Shown here in pieces: positions 43,036-51,524 of a stretch of 64,000 nucleotides of DNA. The DNA comes from M3007 sp046160625 (lineage in GTDB: Bacteria; Bacteroidota; Bacteroidia; Chitinophagales; Saprospiraceae). A model generated the notes under the pieces. That model saw only the letters and a list, made by a program, of their open reading frames with translations, made no database searches and had not been told where the DNA came from. The stretch lies in the NCBI GenBank assembly GCA_046160625.1, contig JBJXGZ010000087.1:1-64000 (forward strand), read 5' to 3'. The stretch's first letter is position 1; every line of letters begins with the position of its first letter. The position numbers and the translations under genes are program-made.

Positions 43036-43302
43036 TCAAGGAAAGACCTCGTATATATCTTTTCGATGGACAACTCTTGCAAAAACCACTAAATCCTCTT
43101 GAAGAAAAACGCCGACTCTATAATCACCTATTCGAACCCGAAAAGCATTTGAGTAGCCTTTTAGTTTTTTAACATTGGCTATGTCAAACAAATTTTCAGC
43201 CTGTTCTATAGCTTCAATAAGTTCTGCAATCGAGGTCAGAACACGCTTATCTTCAATTTTATCAATGTCTTTGCTGAATTTTCGAAGGAATTCCGTTTTC
43301 AT
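43036..43302 (-). CDS. RelE/ParE-family toxin
   Basis: An 88-residue protein of the RelE/ParE superfamily: LRKFSKDIDKIED at the start, then LKGYSNAFRVRIGDYRVGVF and VVHRKDIYEVFP. Family members either cleave ribosome-bound mRNA or inhibit gyrase. The R-x-G-D-Y-R-x-x-x-F core and terminal H-R-K-x-x-Y favour the mRNA-cleaving RelE type, but this is an inference. It overlaps the antitoxin gene by 4 bp. Confidence 0.9.
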   Translation of the reverse strand: MKTEFLRKFSKDIDKIEDKRVLTSIAELIEAIEQAENLFDIANVKKLKGYSNAFRVRIGDYRVGVFLQEDLVVFARVVHRKDIYEVFP

Positions 43303-43496
43303 GCCCGCCGCAGTTTTTGCAGAATTTCTTCCCGCTCTACCTTATCTTCCATATCAGCTTCTTGCATTAGGATACCCAATGCCTCGTCTTCTTCCTCATC
43401 TGAAAGAATTCGTGCGGAGATACCCATTCGCTTTAACAGATCAAGCAGAAGTTGCTGTTCTTCAATGCTTTTCGGAGATACAAGAATGGCGCCCAT
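43299..43496 (-). CDS. Antitoxin partner of the RelE-like toxin
   Basis: A 65-residue acidic helical protein (SPKSIEEQQLLLDLLKRMGI...DEEEDEALGILMQEADMED), the usual look of small Bacteroidota antitoxins encoded before RelE-type toxins. It probably binds and masks the toxin through its acidic C-terminal half. No clear DNA-binding motif is seen. A TAAATTTG promoter motif lies at 43510-43517, 13 nt before the ATG. Confidence 0.82.
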   Translation of the reverse strand: MGAILVSPKSIEEQQLLLDLLKRMGISARILSDEEEDEALGILMQEADMEDKVEREEILQKLRRA

Positions 43497-43509
43497 GATT
43501 TTTTGATGA

Positions 43510-43517
43510 CAAATTTA
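43510..43517 (-). promoter_or_regulatory. -7 promoter element of the toxin-antitoxin operon
   Basis: Minus-strand TAAATTTG, an exact TAnnTTTG match, ending 13 nt before the antitoxin ATG. Confidence 0.45.
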
Positions 43518-43566
43518 GAGGTTTACTGCGAAATAGGAAACGGGAGTGTTGTGCGAAACAGAAAAT

Positions 43567-45033
43567 TTAATCATGAAGGTGACATTTCCCATTACAATTG
43601 GTTGTGGAATTTAAGCATCTTTTCCCTTCTTGAGTTATTCCGGAACATTGTACACTTTCTCCGTTTTTATCCTCAATCGTTAAAACATCAATATTCTTGA
43701 AGTATGACCCTACGTTCGTCCCGCCTTTTTTCACCACATCAAGACGTTTTTTGAACTCCAGGTAAAGTGCATCTTCCTCCTTGCGGCTATACGCCTGAAT
43801 CAAAGCAGCGAGTATGCTTGCATCATTGGCATCAAGGCTCTCCGCTTTTTGAAAATACTTGATCGCTTCATCCACACCCTTCAACATTTCCACTTTCAGT
43901 TCCTGGTACCGTTTTTGTCCGGCAGCGGTGGAGAAGCTCGTTGCGTTCATATCCTGTGCAATCAAGTTGGTTTCGTTGTACAGCAATGCGCCAAGAGAAT
44001 AATTAAAGTCTAGATTATTCGGCTCTTTCGCCACTGCAGTCTTGAAGTTTCTCTTCGCTAAACAAGCGTACTCACTCATTTTCGGGCCTTTTTGCTCCTT
44101 AGTCTGTGTCGAATCTTCCAACATCGCCGTGAAAAGGTTGTTATAGACATCACCCAGCGCACGATAGAGGCTTGCATTACCAGGCTCTTTTTTGATCGCT
44201 TGTTCGAGCGAGCCAGTCAATTCATTGAGGCGGCCTTTACTAATGTAATAATTGATTTCAGCAAACAGCAGTGAGCTTTCTTCCGGGAACTTTTTGCGCC
44301 CTTCTTGCAAAACCTTCAAGGCTCCAGCCTCATCCTTCAATTCTAGTTTGCAGCTGTAAAGCCCTTCATAAACACCAACGCTGTCAGTGCCCTTATTGTA
44401 GAGCATTTCATAATAGAACACCGCATCGGTGCAGCGCTTGGCCAGGCTGGCTAAAAGCCCGGTGAAAAATATTTGGTCGGTGTATTCTTTAGGATCGTCC
44501 AGCACGCTTGTCTTCTTACTGGCCTTCAAGATTTCATGTGCTTCCAGCGAGCCCTTAAATGCAAAAAATGCTTTCTCAAATTCTTTGTTGTTGTATTTGC
44601 CAACGCCTACATTAATCATCAAAGACTGCACAATCACAATGCCATCAATTGCCTGCTCTTTCTCATATTTTTTGGCTTCTGGCTTTTCATAAGCTGTTTT
44701 ATAGGCATTAAATGCATCCAAAGCGTCATTATCGCCCGTCAGTTTTGCATTGGGATTCACCTGTTGCATTGCCATCTCGTTCTGAATACGTGTGCTGTAC
44801 ACATCGCCTTTGATAATCCATGCTGACGCAAGTGCTTGAGCCTCTGCGGTTTGCAAGGCTTGGTCAATTTTGGTTTTGGCTTCGACAAGTTTTGAACCAT
44901 TGCCAGCAGGGTCTTGGTTGTAGGCCGCAAGGGCCTTGCCCGCCGATTTAGAGAGCTTGACAGCATCGTCTTGAGCTTGGGTCGTTCCAATAAAGAGAAG
45001 AATGCCCAAAAGGGAGAAAAGGACTTTTTTCAT
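43567..45033 (-). CDS. Secreted TPR protein with Cys/His C-terminal tag
   Basis: A 488-residue protein. Signal peptide MKKVLFSLLGILLFIGTTQAQ. The body is helical with TPR-like repeats (ACLAKRNFKTAVAKEPNNLD; AIKYFQKAESLDANDASILA). The last ~26 residues have the pattern C-x7-G-x-R/K-C-x7-C-x3-C-x-x-H (from CSGITQEGKRC to GKCHLHD), a compact motif that could bind zinc and is found as a short tail on otherwise unrelated proteins. The start at 45033 is chosen for the signal peptide. The function is unknown; a periplasmic scaffold is plausible. Confidence 0.82.
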   Translation of the reverse strand: MKKVLFSLLGILLFIGTTQAQDDAVKLSKSAGKALAAYNQDPAGNGSKLVEAKTKIDQALQTAEAQALASAWIIKGDVYSTRIQNEMAMQQVNPNAKLTGDNDALDAFNAYKTAYEKPEAKKYEKEQAIDGIVIVQSLMINVGVGKYNNKEFEKAFFAFKGSLEAHEILKASKKTSVLDDPKEYTDQIFFTGLLASLAKRCTDAVFYYEMLYNKGTDSVGVYEGLYSCKLELKDEAGALKVLQEGRKKFPEESSLLFAEINYYISKGRLNELTGSLEQAIKKEPGNASLYRALGDVYNNLFTAMLEDSTQTKEQKGPKMSEYACLAKRNFKTAVAKEPNNLDFNYSLGALLYNETNLIAQDMNATSFSTAAGQKRYQELKVEMLKGVDEAIKYFQKAESLDANDASILAALIQAYSRKEEDALYLEFKKRLDVVKKGGTNVGSYFKNIDVLTIEDKNGESVQCSGITQEGKRCLNSTTNCNGKCHLHD

Positions 45034-45197
45034 GGTCTTCGACAAAATTTTGAAAGTTTGAAAAACACGATACAGACGCAGTTTTTCCAAAAAGAGTTTA
45101 CAATACTATGTTAAAGGTTGTGATTGTGTTTTTCTAATGAGAAAAGATTTTGAGCGTCAACAAGTTAGTTTCAAGAAATTGATTGATTGTTTAGTGG

Positions 45198-47717
45198 TCA
45201 TTCTTCGCTCGGCTCTGCTTCTCCGGCGGTTCCAGCCACCTCGTCGAATTCGTCGGGCATTTTTATTTCTTCTGCTTGTGCCACCACGGTCACATCGGCA
45301 ATGTGGTCATCATCGTCGAGGCGTATGAGTTTAACGCCCTGGGTGGCGCGACCCATCACACGCAGATCGTCGGCACCTGTTCGGATGGTTACGCCAGAGG
45401 TGGTTGTGATCATCAAATCGTCGTTGTCAGTGACAGATTTAATGGCGACCAAGTGGCCTGTTTTTGCGGTAACATTGATGGTTTTCACGCCCTTTCCTCC
45501 CCGGCTTTGGATACGATAGTCTTCTAGTGCCGAGCGTTTGCCCATACCGTTTGAGGAAACAACAAGAATTGAAGTTGTCGTATCCTCCGGGTCAATACAA
45601 ACCATACCGACTACGGCATCCCCGCCTTCGTCATCCACCCGAATGCCACGCACCCCTGCAGCGCCCCGGCCCATGGAGCGCACATCCTGTTCGTTGAACC
45701 GGATGGCTTTACCACTCTCGATGGCAAGAATGATTTCGTTTTTACCATTGGTGAGTTTTGCCTCAATAAGCGCGTCACCTTCTCTGATATCAATGGCATT
45801 GATACCGCCCTGGCGCGGGCGCGAGTAGGCTTCGAGGGGTGTTTTCTTGATCTGACCTCGACGGGTACAGAAGGTGATAAAGTGGCTGTTGAGGAAGTCT
45901 TCGTCATCAAGCTTGCGAACAATGATGAAGGCCCTGACTTTGTCCTCCTTTGGAATATTGAGCAAATTCTGAATCACGCGGCCCGCGGTGGCTTTTGCCC
46001 CTTCAGGAATTTCATATACTTTCAACCAAAAACAACGCCCACTTTCAGTGAAAAGCAGCAGCGTTTGGTGTGTGGTAGCAGTGAACATGTGTTCCACAAA
46101 ATCTTCTCCTCTGGTTCGTACACCCTGTGCACCACGACCGCCACGACCCTGTGCCCGATACTCAGAAATTGCGGTGCGCTTAATATAGCCTGTATGGCTT
46201 ATGGTAATGACAACTTCCTCATCCTCAATCAAATCTTCCATACTAATATCGGCCTCGTTGATTTCAATTGAGGTACGACGAGCATCGCCAAAACGGTCTT
46301 TGATATCGGTCGTTTCGGCTTTGACAATGTCGCGACGCAAGCCTTCATCCGCCAAAATAGCTTTCAATTCTGCAATTTTCTTTTGTAATTCCTCGTACTC
46401 GTTTTTCACTTTGTCGCGCTCCAGGCCAGTGAGTTGCTGCAGTCGCATGGCGAGAATGGCCTTGGCCTGAAGTTCTGAAAGGCCGAATGTTGACATCAAT
46501 CCTTCGCGCGCCTCATCTGCGTCTTTAGAGGCGCGAATGAGTTTGATAACCTCGTCCAGATGGTCAAGCGCAATGAGCAAACCTTCTAAAATATGCGCTC
46601 GTTCTTCGGCTTTGCGGAGTTCGAATTTGGTACGGCGCACGATGACATCAAGACGAAATTTGATGAACTCGTCCACCATGTCCTTCAAATTGAGGAGCCG
46701 GGGCCGCCCGTTCACCAAGGCAATATTGTTGATGCCATAGGAGGTTTGGAGCGGTGTGAGTTTGAAAAGTTGGCTTAAAATCACGTTGGCTGCTGCATCG
46801 CGCTTGATTTCGATTACAATGCGAACGCCTTCGCGGTTAGATTGGTCCCCCACGTCTGAGATGCCCAGGATTCTCTTTTCGTTGACCAAGTCGGCGATTT
46901 TTGATATCAGCATCGCCTTGTTGACCTGATACGGCACTTCGGTGACGATGATACTTTCACGGCCTTTAGAGTCGGTTTCGATTTCGGTTTTTGCCCGAAC
47001 AACCACGCGCCCGCGACCCGTTCGGAAGCCTTCTCGCACCCCCGACATGCCATAAATGATACCTCCGGTGGGGAAGTCAGGGGCTTTTACGTACTCCATC
47101 AATTCCTCCACATCAATCTCTGGCTTGTCCACAGCGGCCATGATGGCGTTGCAGATTTCGGTGAGGTTGTGGGGCATCATGTTGGTGGCCATGCCCACGG
47201 CTATACCGCTTGCGCCATTGACCAGCAGATTGGGGAATTTAGTGGGCATCACGCTCGGTTCTTCGAGCGAGTCGTCGAAATTGAGTTGAAAATCAACCGT
47301 GTCTTTGTCCAAATCGCCTACGATCTCATCGGTTACGCGGCGAAATCTGGCTTCGGTGTAACGCATGGCCGCAGGGCTGTCACCGTCCATGGATCCGAAG
47401 TTGCCCTGACCGTCCACAAGTGGGTAGCGCAGGCTCCATTCCTGGGCCATACGCACCATGGTGTCGTACACAGAGGAGTCGCCGTGCGGGTGGTACTTGC
47501 CCAGCACTTCACCGACGATACGGGCGGATTTTTTGTAGGGTTTGTTATAGCCGAGTCCCAAGTCAAGCATCCCGTACAGGACGCGGCGGTGAACGGGTTT
47601 CAGGCCATCGCGTACATCTGGCAGTGCGCGGCTGACGATGACGGACATTGAATAGTCAATGTACGCGATTTTGAGTTCGTCTTCAATGTTGATGGAAATG
47701 ATTCTCGAATCTGGCAT
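45198..47717 (-). CDS. gyrA: DNA gyrase subunit A
   Basis: An 839-residue type IIA topoisomerase subunit. Catalytic Tyr120 (AMRYTEARF) cleaves DNA. The quinolone-determining region HPHGDSSVYDTM has Ser81 and Asp85 at the positions of E. coli Ser83 and Asp87, so no common resistance substitution is present. The GyrA box QGRGGRG in the C-terminal domain distinguishes it from ParC. The C-terminal tail is acidic (EVAGTAGEAEPSEE). It is encoded alone on this strand between a TPR protein and an ion-channel gene. Confidence 0.96.
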   Translation of the reverse strand: MPDSRIISINIEDELKIAYIDYSMSVIVSRALPDVRDGLKPVHRRVLYGMLDLGLGYNKPYKKSARIVGEVLGKYHPHGDSSVYDTMVRMAQEWSLRYPLVDGQGNFGSMDGDSPAAMRYTEARFRRVTDEIVGDLDKDTVDFQLNFDDSLEEPSVMPTKFPNLLVNGASGIAVGMATNMMPHNLTEICNAIMAAVDKPEIDVEELMEYVKAPDFPTGGIIYGMSGVREGFRTGRGRVVVRAKTEIETDSKGRESIIVTEVPYQVNKAMLISKIADLVNEKRILGISDVGDQSNREGVRIVIEIKRDAAANVILSQLFKLTPLQTSYGINNIALVNGRPRLLNLKDMVDEFIKFRLDVIVRRTKFELRKAEERAHILEGLLIALDHLDEVIKLIRASKDADEAREGLMSTFGLSELQAKAILAMRLQQLTGLERDKVKNEYEELQKKIAELKAILADEGLRRDIVKAETTDIKDRFGDARRTSIEINEADISMEDLIEDEEVVITISHTGYIKRTAISEYRAQGRGGRGAQGVRTRGEDFVEHMFTATTHQTLLLFTESGRCFWLKVYEIPEGAKATAGRVIQNLLNIPKEDKVRAFIIVRKLDDEDFLNSHFITFCTRRGQIKKTPLEAYSRPRQGGINAIDIREGDALIEAKLTNGKNEIILAIESGKAIRFNEQDVRSMGRGAAGVRGIRVDDEGGDAVVGMVCIDPEDTTTSILVVSSNGMGKRSALEDYRIQSRGGKGVKTINVTAKTGHLVAIKSVTDNDDLMITTTSGVTIRTGADDLRVMGRATQGVKLIRLDDDDHIADVTVVAQAEEIKMPDEFDEVAGTAGEAEPSEE

Positions 47718-47766
47718 GTGCGAATCTTATGCGGAATGATGTTTTTGTGTTGTGACAATCAATTAC

Positions 47767-48446
47767 TTAAGTATTGTTTTCAATTTTTTTAATTGGCTTT
47801 TCACCTACAAACCAAGAAGCCATGAGCGCAGTGAAGGTTCCAAATAATCTTACACCGACGGTCATAAGGGCGATTGCAATCATTCGGCCCTCTGTAGTAA
47901 CAGGGTATTTATCACCGTAACCAACCGGTGTGATGGTTACATATGACCACCAAAGGGCATCTTCTCCCGTTTTGATATTACTATTTGGGTCGTCTTCAAC
48001 TTGTAAAATGGCGATGGATGAAAAAACAATCATCAGAATCGCAACAACGGAAGCCGACAAGACCGTACCCTGCGATTTTTTTCTAAAACATATCCTATAA
48101 AATGCCGCAAAGAGCAGAACGCTCTCAAAATCCTCAGCAGCCTGATCAGTCGCAATGCTCTTCCCGCTCTGGCGTAATCAAAAGTTGGGATACTAGAAAT
48201 CAAGTCAATCCAGCCCCATTTCATATACTGAAGTTTGTCGTCTGCACGCTTGAATCGAATCAAAAAATCGTACAGAAAAACCAGGCAAATAGCGTCGTCA
48301 ACCATTTTCAGTACCCGGGAAATTTCCGCGGGTAACTCGAATAAAGTATCAACCGTTAATGCGATTAACACATATACCGACAACACAATTATGAGGATGT
48401 TGAGAAAACCGAGTCTTTCAGCACTTGGATTTACCTCTTTGTCCAT
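47767..48446 (-). pseudogene. Voltage-gated K+ channel-like gene split by a frameshift in an A7 run
   Basis: Two overlapping frames together make one six-helix voltage-gated potassium channel. The 5' part (48446-48033) has the S1-S4 helices, including an arginine-rich S4 (RAGRALRLIRLLRILRAF). The 3' part (47767-48060) has S5, the pore with selectivity filter TITPVGYGD, and S6. The frames meet at a run of seven T (plus strand 48076-48082; A7 in the gene): adding one A joins ...YVLEKKSQGTVLSASVV into one protein of about 226 residues. As given, translation ends after S4/S5. It may be a sequencing error, a recent mutation, or slippage-controlled expression. Confidence 0.85.
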
Positions 48447-48494
48447 TTTCGTGGAGTTCGATATTTTTCAATTCTCTTGACAATTTTTATTTTT

Positions 48495-48674
48495 TCATAT
48501 TCCATTTCGCTTTACCGCCCTCAATATCAAGAACACTACACCGATCAGTTGGATAAATATCCCTGCCATCAGCATCTCACTTGCAAACCCCCAACTTTCC
48601 AATTTGAACAAAAGGCCCAAAAAAGTCAGGGCGAAACCTATTATCAAAAGCAGCAGGCCGAATATCCGTTTCAT
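48495..48674 (-). CDS. Small two-helix membrane protein
   Basis: A 59-residue protein with two hydrophobic segments (IFGLLLLIIGFALTFLGLLF and MLMAGIFIQLIGVVFLIL) and a short positively charged tail (RAVKRNGI). Similar tiny membrane proteins are common in Bacteroidota and uncharacterised. Start MKRIF at 48674 is preferred to an upstream in-frame ATG at 48698. It follows nothing closely and has no clear partner. I do not recognise a family. Confidence 0.55.
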   Translation of the reverse strand: MKRIFGLLLLIIGFALTFLGLLFKLESWGFASEMLMAGIFIQLIGVVFLILRAVKRNGI

Positions 48675-49097
48675 GCAATGTTTTTCGATGGTTGCCAATC
48701 TCGTTTTTCAGTCAAAAACGGTGCGCGAAGGTACGAAACCCCTCGCTTTTGAAGGCGAGAATAGCCAATTTCTTTTCAACAATTCAATGCTAATATTGCG
48801 AGCAATATAGTTACTCCTGATTCTTGATTGTCAAGTATTTATACATCGTAACCGTATCAATCTCGCGACGAAATTGCTGATGCTCTGCTTCGCCAAGGAC
48901 GATCTCCACAGTTGTGCGAATATTGTTCTCCTTCACCAGATGCCGCCAATGGTATCCCCTCTGGATTTTGAAGGTGTTTAGCAACTTGAAAGAAGCGTTA
49001 GAACAAGCACTCAAAAAAGGGTTTGCTTCAAAAAAACCTCATAGGTTTGCAGAACGAACAATTCCTTTCAAATTCAATTTTTTACCGAAAACATACC
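48675..49097. other. Region without a supported gene
   Basis: This 423-bp gap lies before the TonB receptor gene. A 67-codon open frame on the minus strand (48811-49014; ends TMYKYLTIKNQE) has a protein-like composition in its second half but no upstream signal or recognisable family. It could be a small gene or a remnant. I see no promoter motif for the receptor and no RNA gene. Confidence 0.4.
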
Positions 49098-51431
49098 ATG
49101 AGAATTAACCTAACCATTCTGTCTCCATTCCTTTTTCTGTTCTTCCTTTTCATTTCCCAAGTTATTTACGCACAAAATGCCACGCTTAATGGCAAGGTCA
49201 CCGACGCACTTTCGGGTGAAGCACTTTTGGGAGCAACCGTTCGGGCCGGTGGTACAGGCACAACTACCGATGCAGATGGCGGCTTTTCGCTTTCCCTAGC
49301 AGCGGGCAGCCACGAAATCAGCATTTCCTACATCGGCTATAATGCTAAAAACATTACGCTCCGCCTCACCACGGCAGAAATCCGAAATCTTGAGATAAAA
49401 CTCGACAATGCCGACAACCTCCTTCAAACGACCACTGTAACCGCTGGAAAATTTGAAAAACCCCTGGGTGAAGTCACTGTTTCCATGGATGTGATCAAAA
49501 CCAAACTAATCGAAAACACGAACTCAACCTCGGTAGACGAGGTACTCGTGAAGGTGCCAGGATTGAGCATTATTGACGGTCAAGCCAGTATTCGAGGCGG
49601 GGCTGGCTTTTCCTACGGAGCTGGCACAAGGGTACTGATTTTGGTGGACGATGTACCAGCTTTGCAACCCGATGCAGGCTTGCCCAACTGGGACGATTTC
49701 CCGGTCGAGAACATTTCGCAAATGGAAGTACTCAAAGGGGCTGCATCCGCTCTGTACGGTTCTTCAGCCATGAACGGCATCATAAACATCCGAACCGGTT
49801 TTGCTAAAGACCAGCCCGAAACAGAAGTAGCCGTGTTTGGTAAAACCTGGGGAAATCCGAGCAATGTTGACAAAAAATGGTGGGGCGCCGATACCTCTGG
49901 AATTGCCCAGCCCCTCGAAACCGGGTTCAGTTTTGCCCACCGCAGAAAATACAAGCGTTTGGATTTCGTGTTGGGAACCTACGCCCTTTATCGCGACAGT
50001 TACAACCGGGATACCTACAGCCGTTACGGGCGCATTACGCCCAACCTGCGCTTTCGAGTGACCGATCGGCTTACCCTTGGACTGAACAGCAATTTCAACG
50101 TTGGGCGCAGTGGCAGTTTCTTCATTTGGGGTGGGAAAGACACTTTGGCGTACCAATCGGGTGCCGGTTCCGCTTCCTATACCAAAGGACGTTTACGGTT
50201 CAATATTGACCCCTCGTTGCAGTATTTTGATAAAAGCGGCAACCGTCACAAGATACTTAGCCGGTATTTTTATATCCACAACAACAACTCGGGTAATCAA
50301 AGCAACGACAGCCGCCTATATTACGGTGAGTATCAGTTCCAACGCAACATGGAGCGCATTGGATTGGTTACCACGCTTGGCGTGGTGGGAATGTACAATA
50401 CCGTGGACGCTGAAATTTACAGCAATGCCTCGTACAAAGCCCGCAACTTGGCAGGCTACTTCCAGTTAGATTATAAATTGTTCAATCGCCTCAACCTCTC
50501 TGCCGGGTTGCGTTATGAGCAAAATGTGCAACACAGTCCCGACAGCATCTTTTTAGGCACCGAATTGCTAGGGGTCATTGCAGATGGGGTTACGAAAGAG
50601 GCCAAGCCAGTGTACCGTTTTGGAGCAAATTACCAAGTTGCTCAATCTACTTATCTCCGGGCCTCATGGGGACAAGGTTACCGCTACCCGACCATTGCAG
50701 AAAAATTTGTCAGCACGGATTTCGGGGTAGGGAATTCTGTTGTGCCTAACCCCAGCCTGGTTTCTGAAACCGGTTGGACCGCTGAATTGGGTGTAAAACA
50801 AGGTTTCCGTTTGGGCACTTGGCAAGGTTACGCGGACCTGACCGGTTTTGTATCAGAATATCAGAATATGATGGAATTTGTATTGGATCAGATCTTTATT
50901 TTCCCAAGCCTCTCCGCTCGTTTTCAATCGCAGAACACCGGAGATACACGGATAACAGGTTGGGAAATCTCCTTGGTTGGCCAGGGCAAATTGGGTCCCG
51001 GAACTCTCTCTCTCCTCACAGGTTATACTAGTACTAACCCTAAGTACAAAGTATTCAACGAGTACTTGCGGGTGAATGTTTACAAGGCATCCGACTCAAC
51101 CAATGTGCTAAAATACCGCATCCGAAATACTTTCAAATTTGACGCAGAATATGCTCTCGACCGTTTTTCTCTGGGTGTTTCAACCCAATACAACAGCCAC
51201 ATGCAATCTATTGATGCCGTGTTCGAATTTTTCTTGCCGGGGGTAAAAGATTTTCGGGAAGCAAACAACCAAGGCTTTACTGTAGTGGACCTTCGGGCTT
51301 CTTATAAACTGAGCAAAGCCTTAAAAATCAGCGCCTTGTGCGGAAATCTCCTCAACGAAGAATACACTGTGCGCCCGGCACTCATGGAGGCGCCGCGTAA
51401 TTACACATTACGCTTAGACTGGAAAATCTAA
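49098..51431 (+). CDS. TonB-dependent outer-membrane receptor with N-terminal regulatory-like domain
   Basis: A 777-residue receptor. The signal peptide (FLFLFFLFISQVIYAQ) precedes a carboxypeptidase-regulatory-like domain (LNGKVTDALSGEALLGATVR), then a plug domain (SVDEVLVKVPGLSIIDGQAS; ISQMEVLKGAASALYGSSAM) and a beta-barrel ending YTLRLDWKI. The layout is typical of Bacteroidota siderophore/vitamin or peptide receptors; no SusD partner is adjacent, so a polysaccharide role is unlikely. The substrate is unknown. The start at 49098 gives the signal peptide. Confidence 0.9.
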   Translation: MRINLTILSPFLFLFFLFISQVIYAQNATLNGKVTDALSGEALLGATVRAGGTGTTTDADGGFSLSLAAGSHEISISYIGYNAKNITLRLTTAEIRNLEIKLDNADNLLQTTTVTAGKFEKPLGEVTVSMDVIKTKLIENTNSTSVDEVLVKVPGLSIIDGQASIRGGAGFSYGAGTRVLILVDDVPALQPDAGLPNWDDFPVENISQMEVLKGAASALYGSSAMNGIINIRTGFAKDQPETEVAVFGKTWGNPSNVDKKWWGADTSGIAQPLETGFSFAHRRKYKRLDFVLGTYALYRDSYNRDTYSRYGRITPNLRFRVTDRLTLGLNSNFNVGRSGSFFIWGGKDTLAYQSGAGSASYTKGRLRFNIDPSLQYFDKSGNRHKILSRYFYIHNNNSGNQSNDSRLYYGEYQFQRNMERIGLVTTLGVVGMYNTVDAEIYSNASYKARNLAGYFQLDYKLFNRLNLSAGLRYEQNVQHSPDSIFLGTELLGVIADGVTKEAKPVYRFGANYQVAQSTYLRASWGQGYRYPTIAEKFVSTDFGVGNSVVPNPSLVSETGWTAELGVKQGFRLGTWQGYADLTGFVSEYQNMMEFVLDQIFIFPSLSARFQSQNTGDTRITGWEISLVGQGKLGPGTLSLLTGYTSTNPKYKVFNEYLRVNVYKASDSTNVLKYRIRNTFKFDAEYALDRFSLGVSTQYNSHMQSIDAVFEFFLPGVKDFREANNQGFTVVDLRASYKLSKALKISALCGNLLNEEYTVRPALMEAPRNYTLRLDWKI

Positions 51432-51433
51432 TT

Positions 51434-51520
51434 ATTGTTTGAAGGGTTTGGGGGGTTTGAAGGGTTTGATGTGCTCGAACAATTCAAACCCCTCAAACCA
51501 CTCAAACAACTCAAACAACT
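51434..51520 (+). repeat. Inverted iterated nonamer (GGGTTTGAA) before a nuclease gene
   Basis: Left arm about 51434-51475 iterates GGGTTTGAA/GGGTTTGGG; right arm about 51482-51520 iterates TCAAACCCC, TCAAACCAC and TCAAACAAC. The word is the same as that inside the FAD oxidoreductase gene (5898-6000). It fills the gap between the TonB receptor stop and the likely nuclease start. Confidence 0.88.
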
Positions 51521-51524
51521 AACA

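Noticed and set aside
48811..49014. 67-codon minus-strand frame as a gene
   Set aside because: No family, promoter or conserved partner visible; kept only as a note on the gap.
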